Source of the DNA: CAWAND01 sp963727915
GTDB lineage: Bacteria > Chloroflexota > Anaerolineae > Anaerolineales > E44-bin32
Direction: 5' to 3'
NCBI GenBank assembly: GCA_963727915.1
Contig: CAVSID010000008.1
Coordinates: 62,001-126,000 of the forward strand
Length of the DNA: 64,000 bases
The notes beneath the pieces are model-generated. The model was given only the letters and a program-made list of their open reading frames with translations, searched no databases and was not told the origin of the DNA. A program made the translations under genes and the position numbers. Positions 32,289 to 41,356 of this stretch are shown here, one piece after another (positions within the stretch are counted from its first letter, which is position 1; each line of letters starts with the position of its first letter).

Positions 32289-35200
32289 CTATGAGTTAAA
32301 TTCCGCCAGGAGCGCATCCACCGTGTCCCATAGGTCAAGGCCTTGGCCGCGTTCCTTTGCGGCTTGAAGGGCACCCGCCTCAAGCGTGGCGGCCAGTCTC
32401 TCAAGCGAATCCGTCACGGTCTTTCGAGTATAGATGTAAGTCTCTGGGTGGGCCTCAACCAGAACCGCCAGTTCCACCGCTCGCACCAGGTCACCGGCAA
32501 GCTCGTACCTTCCAGCGGATCCCGCCAAGATGTCCAGGCATAAATCAGGCTCGTGTAGAACTGCGCCTAACTTCAAGGCCGCGTGATGCTTGACCTCAGC
32601 CTCCTTCAAATCACTTAGTCTTACGGCAAGATCTCCCAACCAGAGCAACATGAAAGCCTCGCCATTGGTGTTTCCGAGCCCCTTGTAGATTGTCAGAGCA
32701 TCCTCGAAGTGCTCCTTCGCAAGGTCATACTTCCCCATGCCCATGGCGGCATATCCCAGGTCGCCGATGGACATGGCGACTCCAGCCCGGTTGCCCATGC
32801 TTTCCCGATCGCTCAGGGCTTGTTGGTGCCGGGCTTGCGCCTCTTCGAAATCCCCCATTTGGATCGCAAGATCGCCCAGATTTATGAGGCGATTGGCACC
32901 CCACTGCTTGTTGTCGGTGGCTTCGAACTCCCGGTAAGCCTCCTCCAACAGCTCCTTGGCCCTTGGGTAATCACCCTGGCAGAGAGCGATATGCCCCAGG
33001 CCAGAGAGATACCAGGCCATGTCATTGTGGTTGTTGAGACCGGCACTTGTCTCTATGGCTGCTCCATAGTGACGTTCAGCCTCCGGGTAACGACGTTCGA
33101 AAAAGGCCTTGTCGCCCCAGCAGAAATGCGTGAAAACTGTTCCCCAGTCAAGCCCCAGTTCTTCGTAGATTGCGAGGCTTTCCTGGAACAAACCTGTTGC
33201 TTCCCCGTAACCGACCCCTTTACCAAGGCGAGCCAGCGTGGCGTTGACCCAGGCCAGTTCTTCGGGGGCTTCCAGCCTGCGCAGGATGGCCTGGCTCTTT
33301 CGCCAGGTCTCGGTTCCTTCCCTGGCCCGGCCGTTGAAGCGGATAAACCATCCCAAGACCGACAAGGCCAGGCCATAGGCGATCCCCCGTTCTCCCGTCG
33401 GAGCCTCCCCTCCCAAGAGATCGGCCACCCAAGCGAAGGTGGCCTCGGCCTCCTGGCGCCAGCCGCTGTTTTCGTACACTCGCCACAAACCCTGAAGCTG
33501 CTGCCTTATTTCAGAGTACTTCCCTCGCGTGACCGCCCAACGAAGGCCGGAGCGGATGTTGTCCATCTCCGGCAACACGTCGCCTAGATCGGCAGCTCGA
33601 ATGGCTGCGTCATGGCGGTGGATGAAATCTGAGAAGTACGCACAGTGCCGGTCGCGCGCTCGCTCGACCCCCATCGGATCCTGGCTCAGCTTCTCATGCG
33701 CATATTGGCGTAGGAGCTCGTGAATTCGATACCGGCCATCTTGTGCAAGTCGTATGAGCGACTTGTTCGCCAGAGCCCTCAGACTCTCCGGCGAGGCTCC
33801 GGCCACCTGCTCGGCGGCATGGCGGGTGAAGCCGCCGCGAAAGACAGACAGCTTCTGGAAGACGTCGCACTCTTCATCGTCCATCATCTTCCAGGTGGAA
33901 TCAAAGACGGCGCGCAGGCTGTGGTGCCGCTCCGGCGTGTCGCGTCGCTCTGAAACGAGGAAATCGAGACCATTCCGAATCTCCGCCGCGATTTCTTGCA
34001 GCGAAAGCACCTGGATCCAGGCCGCGGCCAGCTCGATCCCCAGAGGCATGCCTTCCACCAGGCGGCATATGTCGACAATGTTCCGAATTGCGCCCGGCGC
34101 ATGACCCATCTTGGGGTTCAAGCGGCTAGCGTTCTGCAGGAACAGCCTGACGGCACTGAAACCCCGCTCAACCTGGGCCAAGTCCTCGCCGACCTCGGCA
34201 ACCTGATCCGGAAAAGCCATGCCCTTGAGCGGATACACGACCTCTGCCAGGATACTCAACTTTTCGCGCGATGTGACGAGCACTTTCACGTGAGGCGCGG
34301 CGCGCAGAATTCTTGACAGCAGCGCGGCACCGTCCAGCATGTGCTCGAAATTGTCCAACACAAGAAGAGTCTCCTTCTTGTGGAAGAAGTCGAGCAGTTG
34401 CTGCTCTTGCTCCACGCCCTGATAGAACTGAAAACAAACGGCCTCTGCAATTGTCGGGATGAGAAGGTCGCTGGCGTTGAGAGAGACCAAGGGGACAAAG
34501 AAGACCCCGTCCAAGAACCGTGGTTCACGCTCTTTGCCGGCGGATTTGGAAGCGAGGATCTGCTCTTCAGCGGCGGCCAGGGCCAACCGGGTTTTGCCCA
34601 TCCCGCCCGATCCCAGGATGGTCACGAGGCGCACCGCCGGTTCGGAGAGCAACTTATCCAGCGCCTTGAGCTCTGCGGTTCGGCCCACGAAGGGCGTGTT
34701 TTCGAAGGGGAGATTGTTCGGGCAGGCGCCCAGCGATTGCAGAGCTGGGAACCTGGCCGGCATGCCGGCAATGACCAGCTGGCTAACGGGCTCCAACTGT
34801 CGAAAATCCTTCAGCCGGTGCCTGCCCACATCCTTCAGACTCACCCCATCCGGCAGGTGGCGCCGCACCAGGGCGGCGGTGGTTTCCGAGAGCAGGACCT
34901 GTCCGCCATGGCCAAGATTTCCGATCCGGGCTGCCCGGGTCACGTCGAGACCGACGTAGCCCTCGTCGGCCAACGCCGGTTCCCCGCTGTGCAGCCCCAT
35001 GCGCAGCCGCACGTCGGCCTTCTCGGGCCAGGGATGGTCGGTCATGGCGCGCTGGATGTCAACCGCGGCCTGGATGGCGTCGGTGGCACGCGCAAAGGAC
35101 GAGAAGAAGGAGTCCCCCTGGGTATCGACTTCCTTGCCGCGCCGATTTGCAACACAGGTCCGGATGATTTGGCGCTGGTCAGCCAACAACTTCGAATAAC

Positions 35201-35315
35201 TATCGCCCACGCGTCTGATCAGGCGAGTGGAACCTTCGATGTCGCTGAACAGAAACGTCACCGTGCCGCGGGGAAGTACGGGAGCAGATGACTCGGGCCC
35301 CTCTTCTTCTTTCAT
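32289..35315 (-). CDS. Class III nucleotidyl cyclase-ATPase-TPR regulator
   Basis: A 1008-residue cytoplasmic protein. Residues 15-150 form a class III cyclase domain (TVTFLFSDIEGSTRLI, VDTQGDSFFSSF, GYVGLDVTRAARIGNLGH) with both metal Asp present, Asp25 and Asp68. Residues about 205-560 are an NB-ARC/STAND ATPase with P-loop GSGGMGKTR (235-243) and Walker B LLVLDNFEHML. The rest is a tetratricopeptide superhelix (for example HQQALSDRESMGNRAG). Such fusions sense ligands and signal by cAMP or by DNA-independent switching. A CRP-like palindrome lies 130 bp upstream, so cAMP feedback is conceivable. The start at 35315 avoids a basic upstream extension. Confidence 0.5.
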   Translation of the reverse strand: MKEEEGPESSAPVLPRGTVTFLFSDIEGSTRLIRRVGDSYSKLLADQRQIIRTCVANRRGKEVDTQGDSFFSSFARATDAIQAAVDIQRAMTDHPWPEKADVRLRMGLHSGEPALADEGYVGLDVTRAARIGNLGHGGQVLLSETTAALVRRHLPDGVSLKDVGRHRLKDFRQLEPVSQLVIAGMPARFPALQSLGACPNNLPFENTPFVGRTAELKALDKLLSEPAVRLVTILGSGGMGKTRLALAAAEEQILASKSAGKEREPRFLDGVFFVPLVSLNASDLLIPTIAEAVCFQFYQGVEQEQQLLDFFHKKETLLVLDNFEHMLDGAALLSRILRAAPHVKVLVTSREKLSILAEVVYPLKGMAFPDQVAEVGEDLAQVERGFSAVRLFLQNASRLNPKMGHAPGAIRNIVDICRLVEGMPLGIELAAAWIQVLSLQEIAAEIRNGLDFLVSERRDTPERHHSLRAVFDSTWKMMDDEECDVFQKLSVFRGGFTRHAAEQVAGASPESLRALANKSLIRLAQDGRYRIHELLRQYAHEKLSQDPMGVERARDRHCAYFSDFIHRHDAAIRAADLGDVLPEMDNIRSGLRWAVTRGKYSEIRQQLQGLWRVYENSGWRQEAEATFAWVADLLGGEAPTGERGIAYGLALSVLGWFIRFNGRAREGTETWRKSQAILRRLEAPEELAWVNATLARLGKGVGYGEATGLFQESLAIYEELGLDWGTVFTHFCWGDKAFFERRYPEAERHYGAAIETSAGLNNHNDMAWYLSGLGHIALCQGDYPRAKELLEEAYREFEATDNKQWGANRLINLGDLAIQMGDFEEAQARHQQALSDRESMGNRAGVAMSIGDLGYAAMGMGKYDLAKEHFEDALTIYKGLGNTNGEAFMLLWLGDLAVRLSDLKEAEVKHHAALKLGAVLHEPDLCLDILAGSAGRYELAGDLVRAVELAVLVEAHPETYIYTRKTVTDSLERLAATLEAGALQAAKERGQGLDLWDTVDALLAEFNS

Positions 35316-35536
35316 GTTTGCTTTCAGAGATCGTCGTGGTCGTCCGTCGGTCTCCCTATCCAAGATAGCACGATTTCACGGCCATCGTCACCTGCCCGGC
35401 AAGAAACACCTCTCCCGCCCGGCCGCGGCCCATCACACCCGGGTTTGTGACAAATTCCACATAAGGTGCGCCATTGAGGGGGACGTGCTGAGCCCGATAC
35501 GCCAGTCGGGGGTCCCTCGCAGTGCCGTTCGCAGGG
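35316..35536. other. Promoter region of the cyclase-like gene
   Basis: About 220 bp without a gene. It contains the palindrome at 35446-35461. Confidence 0.5.
35446..35461. promoter_or_regulatory. CRP/Rex-type palindrome, TGTGA-N6-CCACA
   Basis: One mismatch from the symmetric form. It lies 131 bp upstream of the start of the cyclase-ATPase-TPR gene, on its promoter side. Confidence 0.5.
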
Positions 35537-35920
35537 TCAGCCCAAGGCTCGCCGGTAGAGGACCCACACCCCCAAGAAGACACCGAAGATGGCGACGAAC
35601 CCCCACGCGAATGGGGGACCACCGGTGAAAATGCCCAACGCGATCCCCAGAATCGCCGCCGAGGCCCAGATGATCTTCAAATTGAGCATCGCCTTGAAGA
35701 CCTCGCGCCCGGCGTTCCGCTCCAGCAGCGACGCCCCGCCGATCCCGAGCAGCGCCGCTCCCACGACGCGCGGCGTGATGGGGTCCACGGTGGACCAGCC
35801 GAAGAGCGGCATGAGCTGCTCGGGCAGCAGGAGCAAGGCGAGGCCCAGGACGAAGTCGACTGCAAAATGGATCACGAACCAGGTGCGCAGGCTGGCGGGC
35901 ACGTCAGAGGAGGCGCTCAT
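35537..35920 (-). CDS. Four-helix membrane protein of unknown function
   Basis: A 127-residue protein with four predicted membrane helices (around WFVIHFAVDFVLGLALLL, VVGAALLGIGGASLL, IIWASAAILGIALGIF and WGFVAIFGVFLGVWVL). The short LLPEQLMPLFGW segment after helix 1 resembles small membrane proteins of unknown role that occur in many bacteria. It starts four bases after the stop of the HsmA-like gene, so the two are translated together. Confidence 0.5.
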   Translation of the reverse strand: MSASSDVPASLRTWFVIHFAVDFVLGLALLLLPEQLMPLFGWSTVDPITPRVVGAALLGIGGASLLERNAGREVFKAMLNLKIIWASAAILGIALGIFTGGPPFAWGFVAIFGVFLGVWVLYRRALG

Positions 35921-35924
35921 CGGG

Positions 35925-36287
35925 TCAGAGCATGCCCATCAGCATTGGGCTGAAGTAGGGAATGAGCCAGATGGCCCACACCGCCACGCTGAAGCGGTGG
36001 AAACTATGAATCCAGCGCTCGTCCCTTCTGGCGAGGACGACCGTAGCCCAGACGGCGTGGATCAGCATCAGCACGATGGCCAGCGTACCGGACACCCCAT
36101 GCAGGCTGACCTGGAAGCCCCCGACCAACTCGAACATCATCCCCGTCCCCCACGTGTCGCAGACAAAGCCCAGCCAGAAGAAGACCAGATGCCAGGCTTT
36201 CAACACGCCGGCGAGGCGCTCGCTCCACACACCGATGGTGTAGAAGATCAGGGCGGAGGTGATGATGATGGTGACGATGGGGCCCAT
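35925..36287 (-). CDS. HsmA-family (TIGR03987-type) membrane protein
   Basis: A 120-residue, four-helix membrane protein matching the TIGR03987/HsmA pattern: YTIGVWSERLAGVLKAWHL, then FVCDTWGTGMMFEL and LHGVSGTLAIVLMLIHAVWA, ending with FHRFSVAVWAIWLIPYFSPM. Conserved His, Asp and Trp in the membrane suggest cofactor or metal binding, but function is unproven. ATG 36287 follows GGAG. A conserved promoter-like core (minus strand TGTATGCTC) lies 64 bp upstream. Co-transcribed with the gene at 35537. Confidence 0.5.
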   Translation of the reverse strand: MGPIVTIIITSALIFYTIGVWSERLAGVLKAWHLVFFWLGFVCDTWGTGMMFELVGGFQVSLHGVSGTLAIVLMLIHAVWATVVLARRDERWIHSFHRFSVAVWAIWLIPYFSPMLMGML

Positions 36288-36652
36288 AGGTGATTGCTCC
36301 GATATCTATTGTGGGGGCTTGCCGGTGAGACCGGTGATCGAACAACGGAGAGCATACAACGCTCAGACCGAATTTCCCCAGTCTTCCTAATGAAGCCGAC
36401 GACATCTGCGGCCCGATCTAGAGGGACGCCTCGCGCTCTCCAATGCAGCCAGATGATGGGCAGGCGAGCCTGGTCATTAAACTCTCCGTCAGCTCGGCAT
36501 CCTCGGGTGACCAGCCCCGAGATCGACCGTGATCCATTCCCTATGTTGCTGACCAGGCAAATCATCATGGCGGAAAGCGTCCAGGGACGCATGGCCATCA
36601 CACCGATAATCCGGATTTCAATTGGGTGATGGTGACCCGTGGACGAAAGCGC
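36288..36652. other. Intergenic region with one promoter-like core
   Basis: About 365 bp between the HsmA-like gene and the end of the SH3-like lipoprotein gene. No gene is seen; the only recurring element is the core at 36351-36360. Confidence 0.5.
36351..36360 (-). promoter_or_regulatory. Short copy of the GTTGTATGCT core
   Basis: On the minus strand GTTGTATGCT, with TCTGAG upstream, as in the core of the attC-like sites at 52.9-58.5 kb. It is 64 bp before the HsmA-like start, a plausible -10 position. It is the shortest copy and could be chance. Confidence 0.5.
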
Positions 36653-37525
36653 TCAATTGCTCGGGAGCCGAAAGAAGACACCCCTTGTGATGCAGCTGCC
36701 GGTTGCGTTGTCTCCGGTGCACAGTGTGACGTAGGCTGCGGCTTCATTGCCCGCGTGGAAGTCATCCATAGGAACCACGATGTAGGCGGTCGCGCCAGGC
36801 GCGAGCGAGCTGCCGCTCTTGTCCTTGGGGCATGACGTTGGGTTGTCGCCGAACGGATCTGACAGCGTGTTCGGCCCATACACGTGGTTGGACGCCGTGA
36901 GATCTTCGATGCGGACGCGGGCCGACTTGAAGGTCACGGTCCCGGCGTTGGTCACGACCAGCGACACGCGTGTCGAACCACATTCCGAAAAGCCGTGCCG
37001 GTACATCACAAAGTTCACCAGGGGGCTCGGCGCGGGTTCCGGTGTGAGTACGGGCAGCGAGCTGACATCGCCCTCAACCGTGGCGTATTCTCCCCAGATC
37101 CAGCAGGTATCGTTGCTCTGGTCCGGATTGGCGATGAACCAATAGCTGTTGCCGGTGCTTCGGCCCTTGACATCCGCCAGCTGCCCGGGCTGGAGGGAAA
37201 ACACCCGGGGATAGGCCAGGCCGGGCCCGGTCCGACAGTTGGTGGCCAATGACACGCCGACCTGAGCGGGCACCGTGGGCGGCACTGGAGATTGGGTCGG
37301 AATCAGGGTTACGGCTAAGGTGGGCTGGGGCGTGACGGTCGGAAGGGCCGTCGGCAGAGATGCCGCAACGGGCTCACTGGGCCGCGCAAACACCGTGGCA
37401 TTTACGGCAGCATCCACGGTCGCTGCCAGGTCGACCCCGCTCACGGCGGGGGCGCCGGGTGCACCGCATGCGGCCACCATCAATGAGAACAAAAGGGACA
37501 GCGGGAGGGTTCGGACGACACTCAT
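36653..37525 (-). CDS. Lipoprotein with SH3-like domain
   Basis: A 290-residue lipoprotein: signal peptide MSVVRTLPLSLLFSLMVAAC, then a linker rich in Pro, Thr and Val. From about residue 95 lies a bacterial SH3-like domain, ATNCRTGPGLAYPRVFSLQPG, and SYWFIANPDQSNDTCWIWGE; the C-terminal part (TRVSLVVTNAGTVTFKSARV) is a beta-sandwich like those used for cell-wall or protein contact. Several conserved Cys suggest disulfides. ATG 37525 follows GGAG. A minus-strand TATACT hexamer near 37554-37549 and the exact palindrome at 37697-37712 lie upstream. Confidence 0.5.
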   Translation of the reverse strand: MSVVRTLPLSLLFSLMVAACGAPGAPAVSGVDLAATVDAAVNATVFARPSEPVAASLPTALPTVTPQPTLAVTLIPTQSPVPPTVPAQVGVSLATNCRTGPGLAYPRVFSLQPGQLADVKGRSTGNSYWFIANPDQSNDTCWIWGEYATVEGDVSSLPVLTPEPAPSPLVNFVMYRHGFSECGSTRVSLVVTNAGTVTFKSARVRIEDLTASNHVYGPNTLSDPFGDNPTSCPKDKSGSSLAPGATAYIVVPMDDFHAGNEAAAYVTLCTGDNATGSCITRGVFFRLPSN

Positions 37526-37696
37526 CACACGCTCCAGTTTGCTCAGCCCAGTATAACAGCCGAGCGGCTCATGGCGACGGTCTTCGGTCGTGCAGGCGCG
37601 TTCCGACACGACAGTCGGTGTGAGGGCGACCGGCTGGCGGCCCCACAGACCAGGATTCCTCACGGCACCGAACACGCACAGATGCCGCGGTCACTT

Positions 37697-37712
37697 TGTG
37701 ATGGATTTCACA
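37697..37712. promoter_or_regulatory. CRP/Rex-type palindrome, exact TGTGA-N6-TCACA
   Basis: An exact TGTGA-TGGATT-TCACA, 172 bp upstream of the SH3-like lipoprotein gene. It sits between that gene and the end of a methyltransferase gene (37773), both on the minus strand. Confidence 0.5.
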
Positions 37713-37772
37713 AGCTTGGAGCCGGGAAAGAGGCTGTTGGCCATGGCGGCCGGGCGGACGGTTTACCGGCGC

Positions 37773-38505
37773 CTAGCCGTCCGGGACGCGGAAGGCGCCC
37801 AGCAAGGCCCGGCGGCGGTAGAACGGCTCGGCGCCGGCGCGCTGTGCCGCCGTCTCAAACAGCCTGCGATCGACGTTGTCTGAGACCACGATGGCGCCCG
37901 GAGCGAGATACGGGAGAATGGTGGTCATCTCGAACTCGAAGTGCGCCTCGTCGACGGGACTGTCATGGCAGTAGAACCCCACCGGCCCCACCTGGTCCAA
38001 AAGCCCCTTGAGCACGGCTTCGCTTCGGCCCAGATGAAGGCGCCACCGGCGCTTGAGCTGTCCCGGTATCGCCCAGCCGGACTTCCGGCCATGAGGGCAG
38101 AATCCATGCCGGACCCCCACCGTCTTCCGCCCGCGGCGCGGGTTGGTCGATAGAATGCAGCACGCCACGCTTATTGGCCATAGCACCGAGCAGCATGAAG
38201 GTCGAAGAGACCCCGGCGGAGACCCCGGTTTCGACCAGACAATGCGGCCCCGCCAGACGGACCAGGGCATACAGCTCGATCGGCGCCGGGAACTGAGCGT
38301 AATAGGTGCGGCCGGTTTGCGCCATGGTGCGGCTCATCTGATCGACCAGCGAAGCATGGGCAGTCACCCCGGCGATGGCCCGTTCTGCCTCAGACCGTGT
38401 AACCCCGGCCGCATGCGCCACCCAACCAGGCTCGGGCCGGGCGTGTGGGCCCAACTGGCTTGCCATGGCCGCCAACTGACCGTCGCCCGCTCGTTTGACC
38501 ATCAT
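37773..38505 (-). CDS. Class I SAM-dependent methyltransferase, frame broken
   Basis: A Rossmann-fold methyltransferase of about 240 residues. The first frame begins at ATG 38505/38502, overlapping the stop of the upstream oxidoreductase, and contains CLVETGVSAGVSSTFMLLGA (SAM-binding motif I) and VLHSIDQPAP (motif II with Asp). The second frame continues GRSEAVLKGLLDQVGPVGF, YCHDSPVDEAHFEFEMTTIL and APGAIVVSDNVD. The switch lies near 38097-38110. The segment HDSPVDEAHFEFE resembles O-methyltransferases or CmcI-like enzymes with an acidic metal site. Overlap with the flavin oxidoreductase gene suggests a two-gene unit. Confidence 0.5.
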
Positions 38506-39347
38506 GAGGCTCGCGGGGGTCCGAGGGCCACGCGTGCCCGGATTCGCGCTTGAGTCTCCGGAGAGAACATCGTCTCGGTGGCCTCCCACATGCTCTCCAG
38601 CCACCAGGTGGCGCCCGCCGCCTCGAGCTCCATCGCCCGTTCAATGGCCCCGTCGACTTCATCCGGCGTCGTGTGGCCGCCCTCAACCACGATATCCAAC
38701 GGACCTGCGCCTGGCCGGCGCGCCTCCAAGTAGGCCTTCATCTTCCGGATCGCTTCCGGCGTGATTTCGGCATGGCTGCCGTCGGCGTTCTTGATGGCTG
38801 GGATGAGCCCGTCGTAGCGGGCTACGCGGGCCATCGACTTGGGCCGCGGCCACAATCCCACCACCCAGATGGGGATGCGAGGCTGCTGGACGGGGGGCGG
38901 TGGGGGTGAATGCTCGATCTCGCGGACGTGATAGTACCGGCCATCGAAATGGAAAGGCTGGCCCTGCCACAAGCCGGTTAGGATCGCCAGTCCTTCATCT
39001 ACCAATTCGGCCCGGCGCTTCAGGTCCGTCTCCTCGCCGAACTCCTCGAACCCCGTCCCCACCGCCCCCATGGCCACCGACAGGATCAGCCGACCATTAG
39101 ATAGGCGATCGACCGTGACCGTTTCGCTGGCCAGCTTCCACGGACGGCAGCGGGAGACGGGCGTGATCATCGTCCCCAGTCGAATGCGCTCGGTCTGCAA
39201 GGCAGCCGCCGCCAGGCTCACCCAGGCGTCGATCCCCCACACCGGTTCCCACACAAAGAAACCGTCCCAGCCACTGTCTTCGGCGATGTGGGCCGTCGTG
39301 GCGGCGTCACGCGCCTCGCCGCCCGGGAAAACAAAGCCGTAGTTCAT
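38502..39347 (-). CDS. LLM-class (luciferase-like) flavin oxidoreductase
   Basis: A 281-residue TIM-barrel flavoprotein of the bacterial luciferase-like family, usually FMN- or F420-dependent. Typical segments are AEDSGWDGFFVWEPVW, ERIRLGTMITPVSRCRPWKLASE, TVDRLSNGRLILSVAMG and WVVGLWPRPKSMARVARYDG. ATG 39347 is chosen over a GTG at 39356 because AAAGGTGG is six bases upstream. In this phylum F420 is not universal, so the cofactor is left open. The downstream methyltransferase overlaps its stop codon (ATGATG), so they are probably translated together. Confidence 0.5.
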   Translation of the reverse strand: MNYGFVFPGGEARDAATTAHIAEDSGWDGFFVWEPVWGIDAWVSLAAAALQTERIRLGTMITPVSRCRPWKLASETVTVDRLSNGRLILSVAMGAVGTGFEEFGEETDLKRRAELVDEGLAILTGLWQGQPFHFDGRYYHVREIEHSPPPPPVQQPRIPIWVVGLWPRPKSMARVARYDGLIPAIKNADGSHAEITPEAIRKMKAYLEARRPGAGPLDIVVEGGHTTPDEVDGAIERAMELEAAGATWWLESMWEATETMFSPETQARIRARVALGPPRAS

Positions 39348-39901
39348 GTTGGCCACCTTTCTGAGGAGGCAGGCTGGTCCTCCCGAGCGGCTGGCTCGAT
39401 TAGCCCATCGGCCCAGCCATCGAGGGCGGGCGCATCACTCCTTAAAGTGCTGTGCGCGGTGCAAATCAGCGTTTGGTGATCTACACCGTGTTGGCCGGTT
39501 TGGGGCACGCTGCGATCCTGGATGTGAGCCGTTGCTGGCTGGTCGGCTGCCCTCGGGGGCATTACGTCGTGCGCCTCCCGGGGCTGCAAGGCGGAATCCC
39601 AGGTCTGAACCAACGCCTGGTAGCGCGCATGCAGTCCGCCCAGCGGAGGGATCTTACCCTGGAGATTCGAGTCAGCCGCCGAACGGCCGGATAGTTCCGC
39701 CAGGGAGCGCTGCTCGCCGACGCCGACGGGGGCCAGCGTGTGAAGGATGGAACGACCCGTCCCTGCGGCTCGGGTCTGCAGGACCTCCTCGGGCGGCTCA
39801 GCGTAGCGCCGAAGGAGAGCCCAGGTTACCCAGACAGGGGTGTTGAGCAAGGGTTGGGCTGTTTCGATCGTATTCCCGCGGGTGCCTTCGACGGTCATCA
39901 T
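39344..39901 (-). CDS. Unknown protein
   Basis: A 185-codon frame from ATG 39901 preceded by GAGGACGG, ending four bases inside the start of the flavin oxidoreductase gene. The N-terminal part (TIETAQPLLNTPVWVTWALL, then SILHTLAPVGVGEQRSLAEL) looks like real protein; the C-terminal part is less convincing, and another long frame lies on the opposite strand. No family recognised. It follows another small gene by six bases, which supports a short operon leading into the oxidoreductase. Confidence 0.5.
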   Translation of the reverse strand: MMTVEGTRGNTIETAQPLLNTPVWVTWALLRRYAEPPEEVLQTRAAGTGRSILHTLAPVGVGEQRSLAELSGRSAADSNLQGKIPPLGGLHARYQALVQTWDSALQPREAHDVMPPRAADQPATAHIQDRSVPQTGQHGVDHQTLICTAHSTLRSDAPALDGWADGLIEPAAREDQPASSERWPT

Positions 39902-39907
39902 CCGTCC

Positions 39908-40153
39908 TCAACCCGGCCTGGTTTGCTGCATGCCCAGAGGCGCTGGCCGGCAAGCCTCCGGCCGCGTCCGGCGCAGAAATTCGCCCGTCGCCTCGAGGGC
40001 CAGGCCGGCCTTGACCAGGTTGGTTCCCAGCCAGCGCCGGGCGGCCCCCGGCCGAGTGACGCTGGCCTCCAATCGGATTTGCGCCATCTCGTCGCGTATG
40101 GACTGTCGCTTCAATGCTGCCAAGTTCTCAATTTGCCATGGACTGCCAATCAT
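39908..40153 (-). CDS. Small helical protein of unknown function
   Basis: An 81-residue protein from ATG 40153, which has a good GGGAGGGAAA ribosome-binding sequence. It starts MIGSPWQIENLAALKRQSIR and continues with a helical stretch, DEMAQIRLEASVTRP, then WLGTNLVKAGLALEATGEFL. The basic amphipathic helices could form a small soluble domain. The gene lies 73 bp downstream of the AraC-DinB gene and six bases upstream of the next unknown gene. Not recognised. Confidence 0.5.
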   Translation of the reverse strand: MIGSPWQIENLAALKRQSIRDEMAQIRLEASVTRPGAARRWLGTNLVKAGLALEATGEFLRRTRPEACRPAPLGMQQTRPG

Positions 40154-40225
40154 TTTCCCTCCCAAGTCTCATCCTCACCATGCACCGGCGCGCCACTTGT
40201 GGACAGCCGCGCGCCCTGTCGATCG

Positions 40226-41192
40226 TCATTCGGAAGGCCCCGGCCGGCCGGGCTGCTCTCGTTCCCAAGCCATCGGGTCTCCATAGCTCAGACCTTGCAC
40301 CCCAAAGCTCTCCAGGGCCTCGACCAGCTGAGTGCGGCGGTAGGCGGAAAAGTTCAGGACGTGGGCGATCATCCCCCCGTAGGTGTAGATCTCCGGCGGT
40401 TGGCGCAGCATGTGCATGAACTCGGTGTCCCACAAATCCTCATCCGCGCACGCGATCCACGATGGCGATGAACTCGCCGTAGGCGGCTTCGAGCCTCCGG
40501 CGCATGGCCTCCAGGCTGTTGTCAGAGTAGTCGGGCATGGGACGACCATGGATGGCGGACATCCACACCTCTTTGGTGAAGATGAGGCGGTTGATCATCT
40601 CCCGCAGCGTCTTGTCCTCGCTGGTGTAGAGCAAACCGCTCTCGAAACCCTTTAGCGGCTGATCCAGCTGTTCGTCGCCCAGAGAAGCGGCTTGCTCCAG
40701 CAACCGGCTCGACAACCAGTAATCGTGCCCCACCAAGCGGTCGGTCAGGTCCATAACGCCTCCTTTTGGCGACTTCTCCGTCAAACGGACGGCGGCCCCC
40801 ATGACGGGGTCATAGTGAATATCGTTGGGCGCGGCGAGAAACCAACTCATGGGATGAAGACGCTGAAAATGGCTGGGGGGGACCCCGAACGACCGTCTGA
40901 AAGCGCGGCTAAAGCCCTCCAGCGAACTGTATCCACAGTCAAACGCCTGATCCGTGACGGACCCCGGCTCATGCAACAACCGGTAGGCTGCACTTTCGAG
41001 CCGCAGCCGGCGGCGGCAGGCGCCGGGGGTTTCACCCGTTTGCTGCAGGAACCAGTGCTGAAAATGGGAGCGGCTGTAATGGGCGGCCTGGGCGAGCTCG
41101 CGCCCATCCGCCCCGTCGCCCAACCCGCTTCCGATCAGTCTTGCGAGGCGGCCGCTGTCGATTGCACTGCGCTTGTGCTGACCTGTTTCCAT
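40226..41192 (-). CDS. AraC-type HTH fused to DinB-like domain, frame broken
   Basis: A protein of about 320 residues. Residues 10-115 hold an AraC/XylS double HTH (DGRELAQAAHYSRSHFQHWF, and DQAFDCGYSSLEGFSRAFRR with the usual FGVPPSHF). From about 150 the chain continues as a DinB-like four-helix bundle (DRLVGHDYWLSSRLLEQA, then NRLIFTKEVWMSAIHG), whose later part, DEDLWDTEFMHM and IAHVLNFSAYRRTQLVEALE, is in another frame. Removing one base near 40444-40445 joins them. DinB-type His residues are partly visible (GHDYW, AHVL). The ATG at 41192 directly follows a TAAAAT box, as in leaderless mRNAs. Target genes and ligand are unknown. Confidence 0.5.
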
Positions 41193-41204
41193 ACTTGCAT
41201 TTTA
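41192..41204 (-). promoter_or_regulatory. Leaderless -10 box of the AraC-DinB gene
   Basis: On the minus strand TAAAAT (41204-41199) lies six bases before the start codon at 41192 and no Shine-Dalgarno sequence exists. Transcription would begin at or next to the ATG. The -35 is not convincing. Confidence 0.5.
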
Positions 41205-41356
41205 GCCAGTCGAATCCGGCGGCGCTTGACGGAAATTGCGAACTTGGAAACGGGTCAGGGTATGGATCTTGCCGAAGCCCCCATCGGTGGTTGAGATGGC
41301 CAGCTCGATCTGGAGCCCAAACCAAGGGCGACCGGGGAGCGCCCCCGGGGCAGAAC

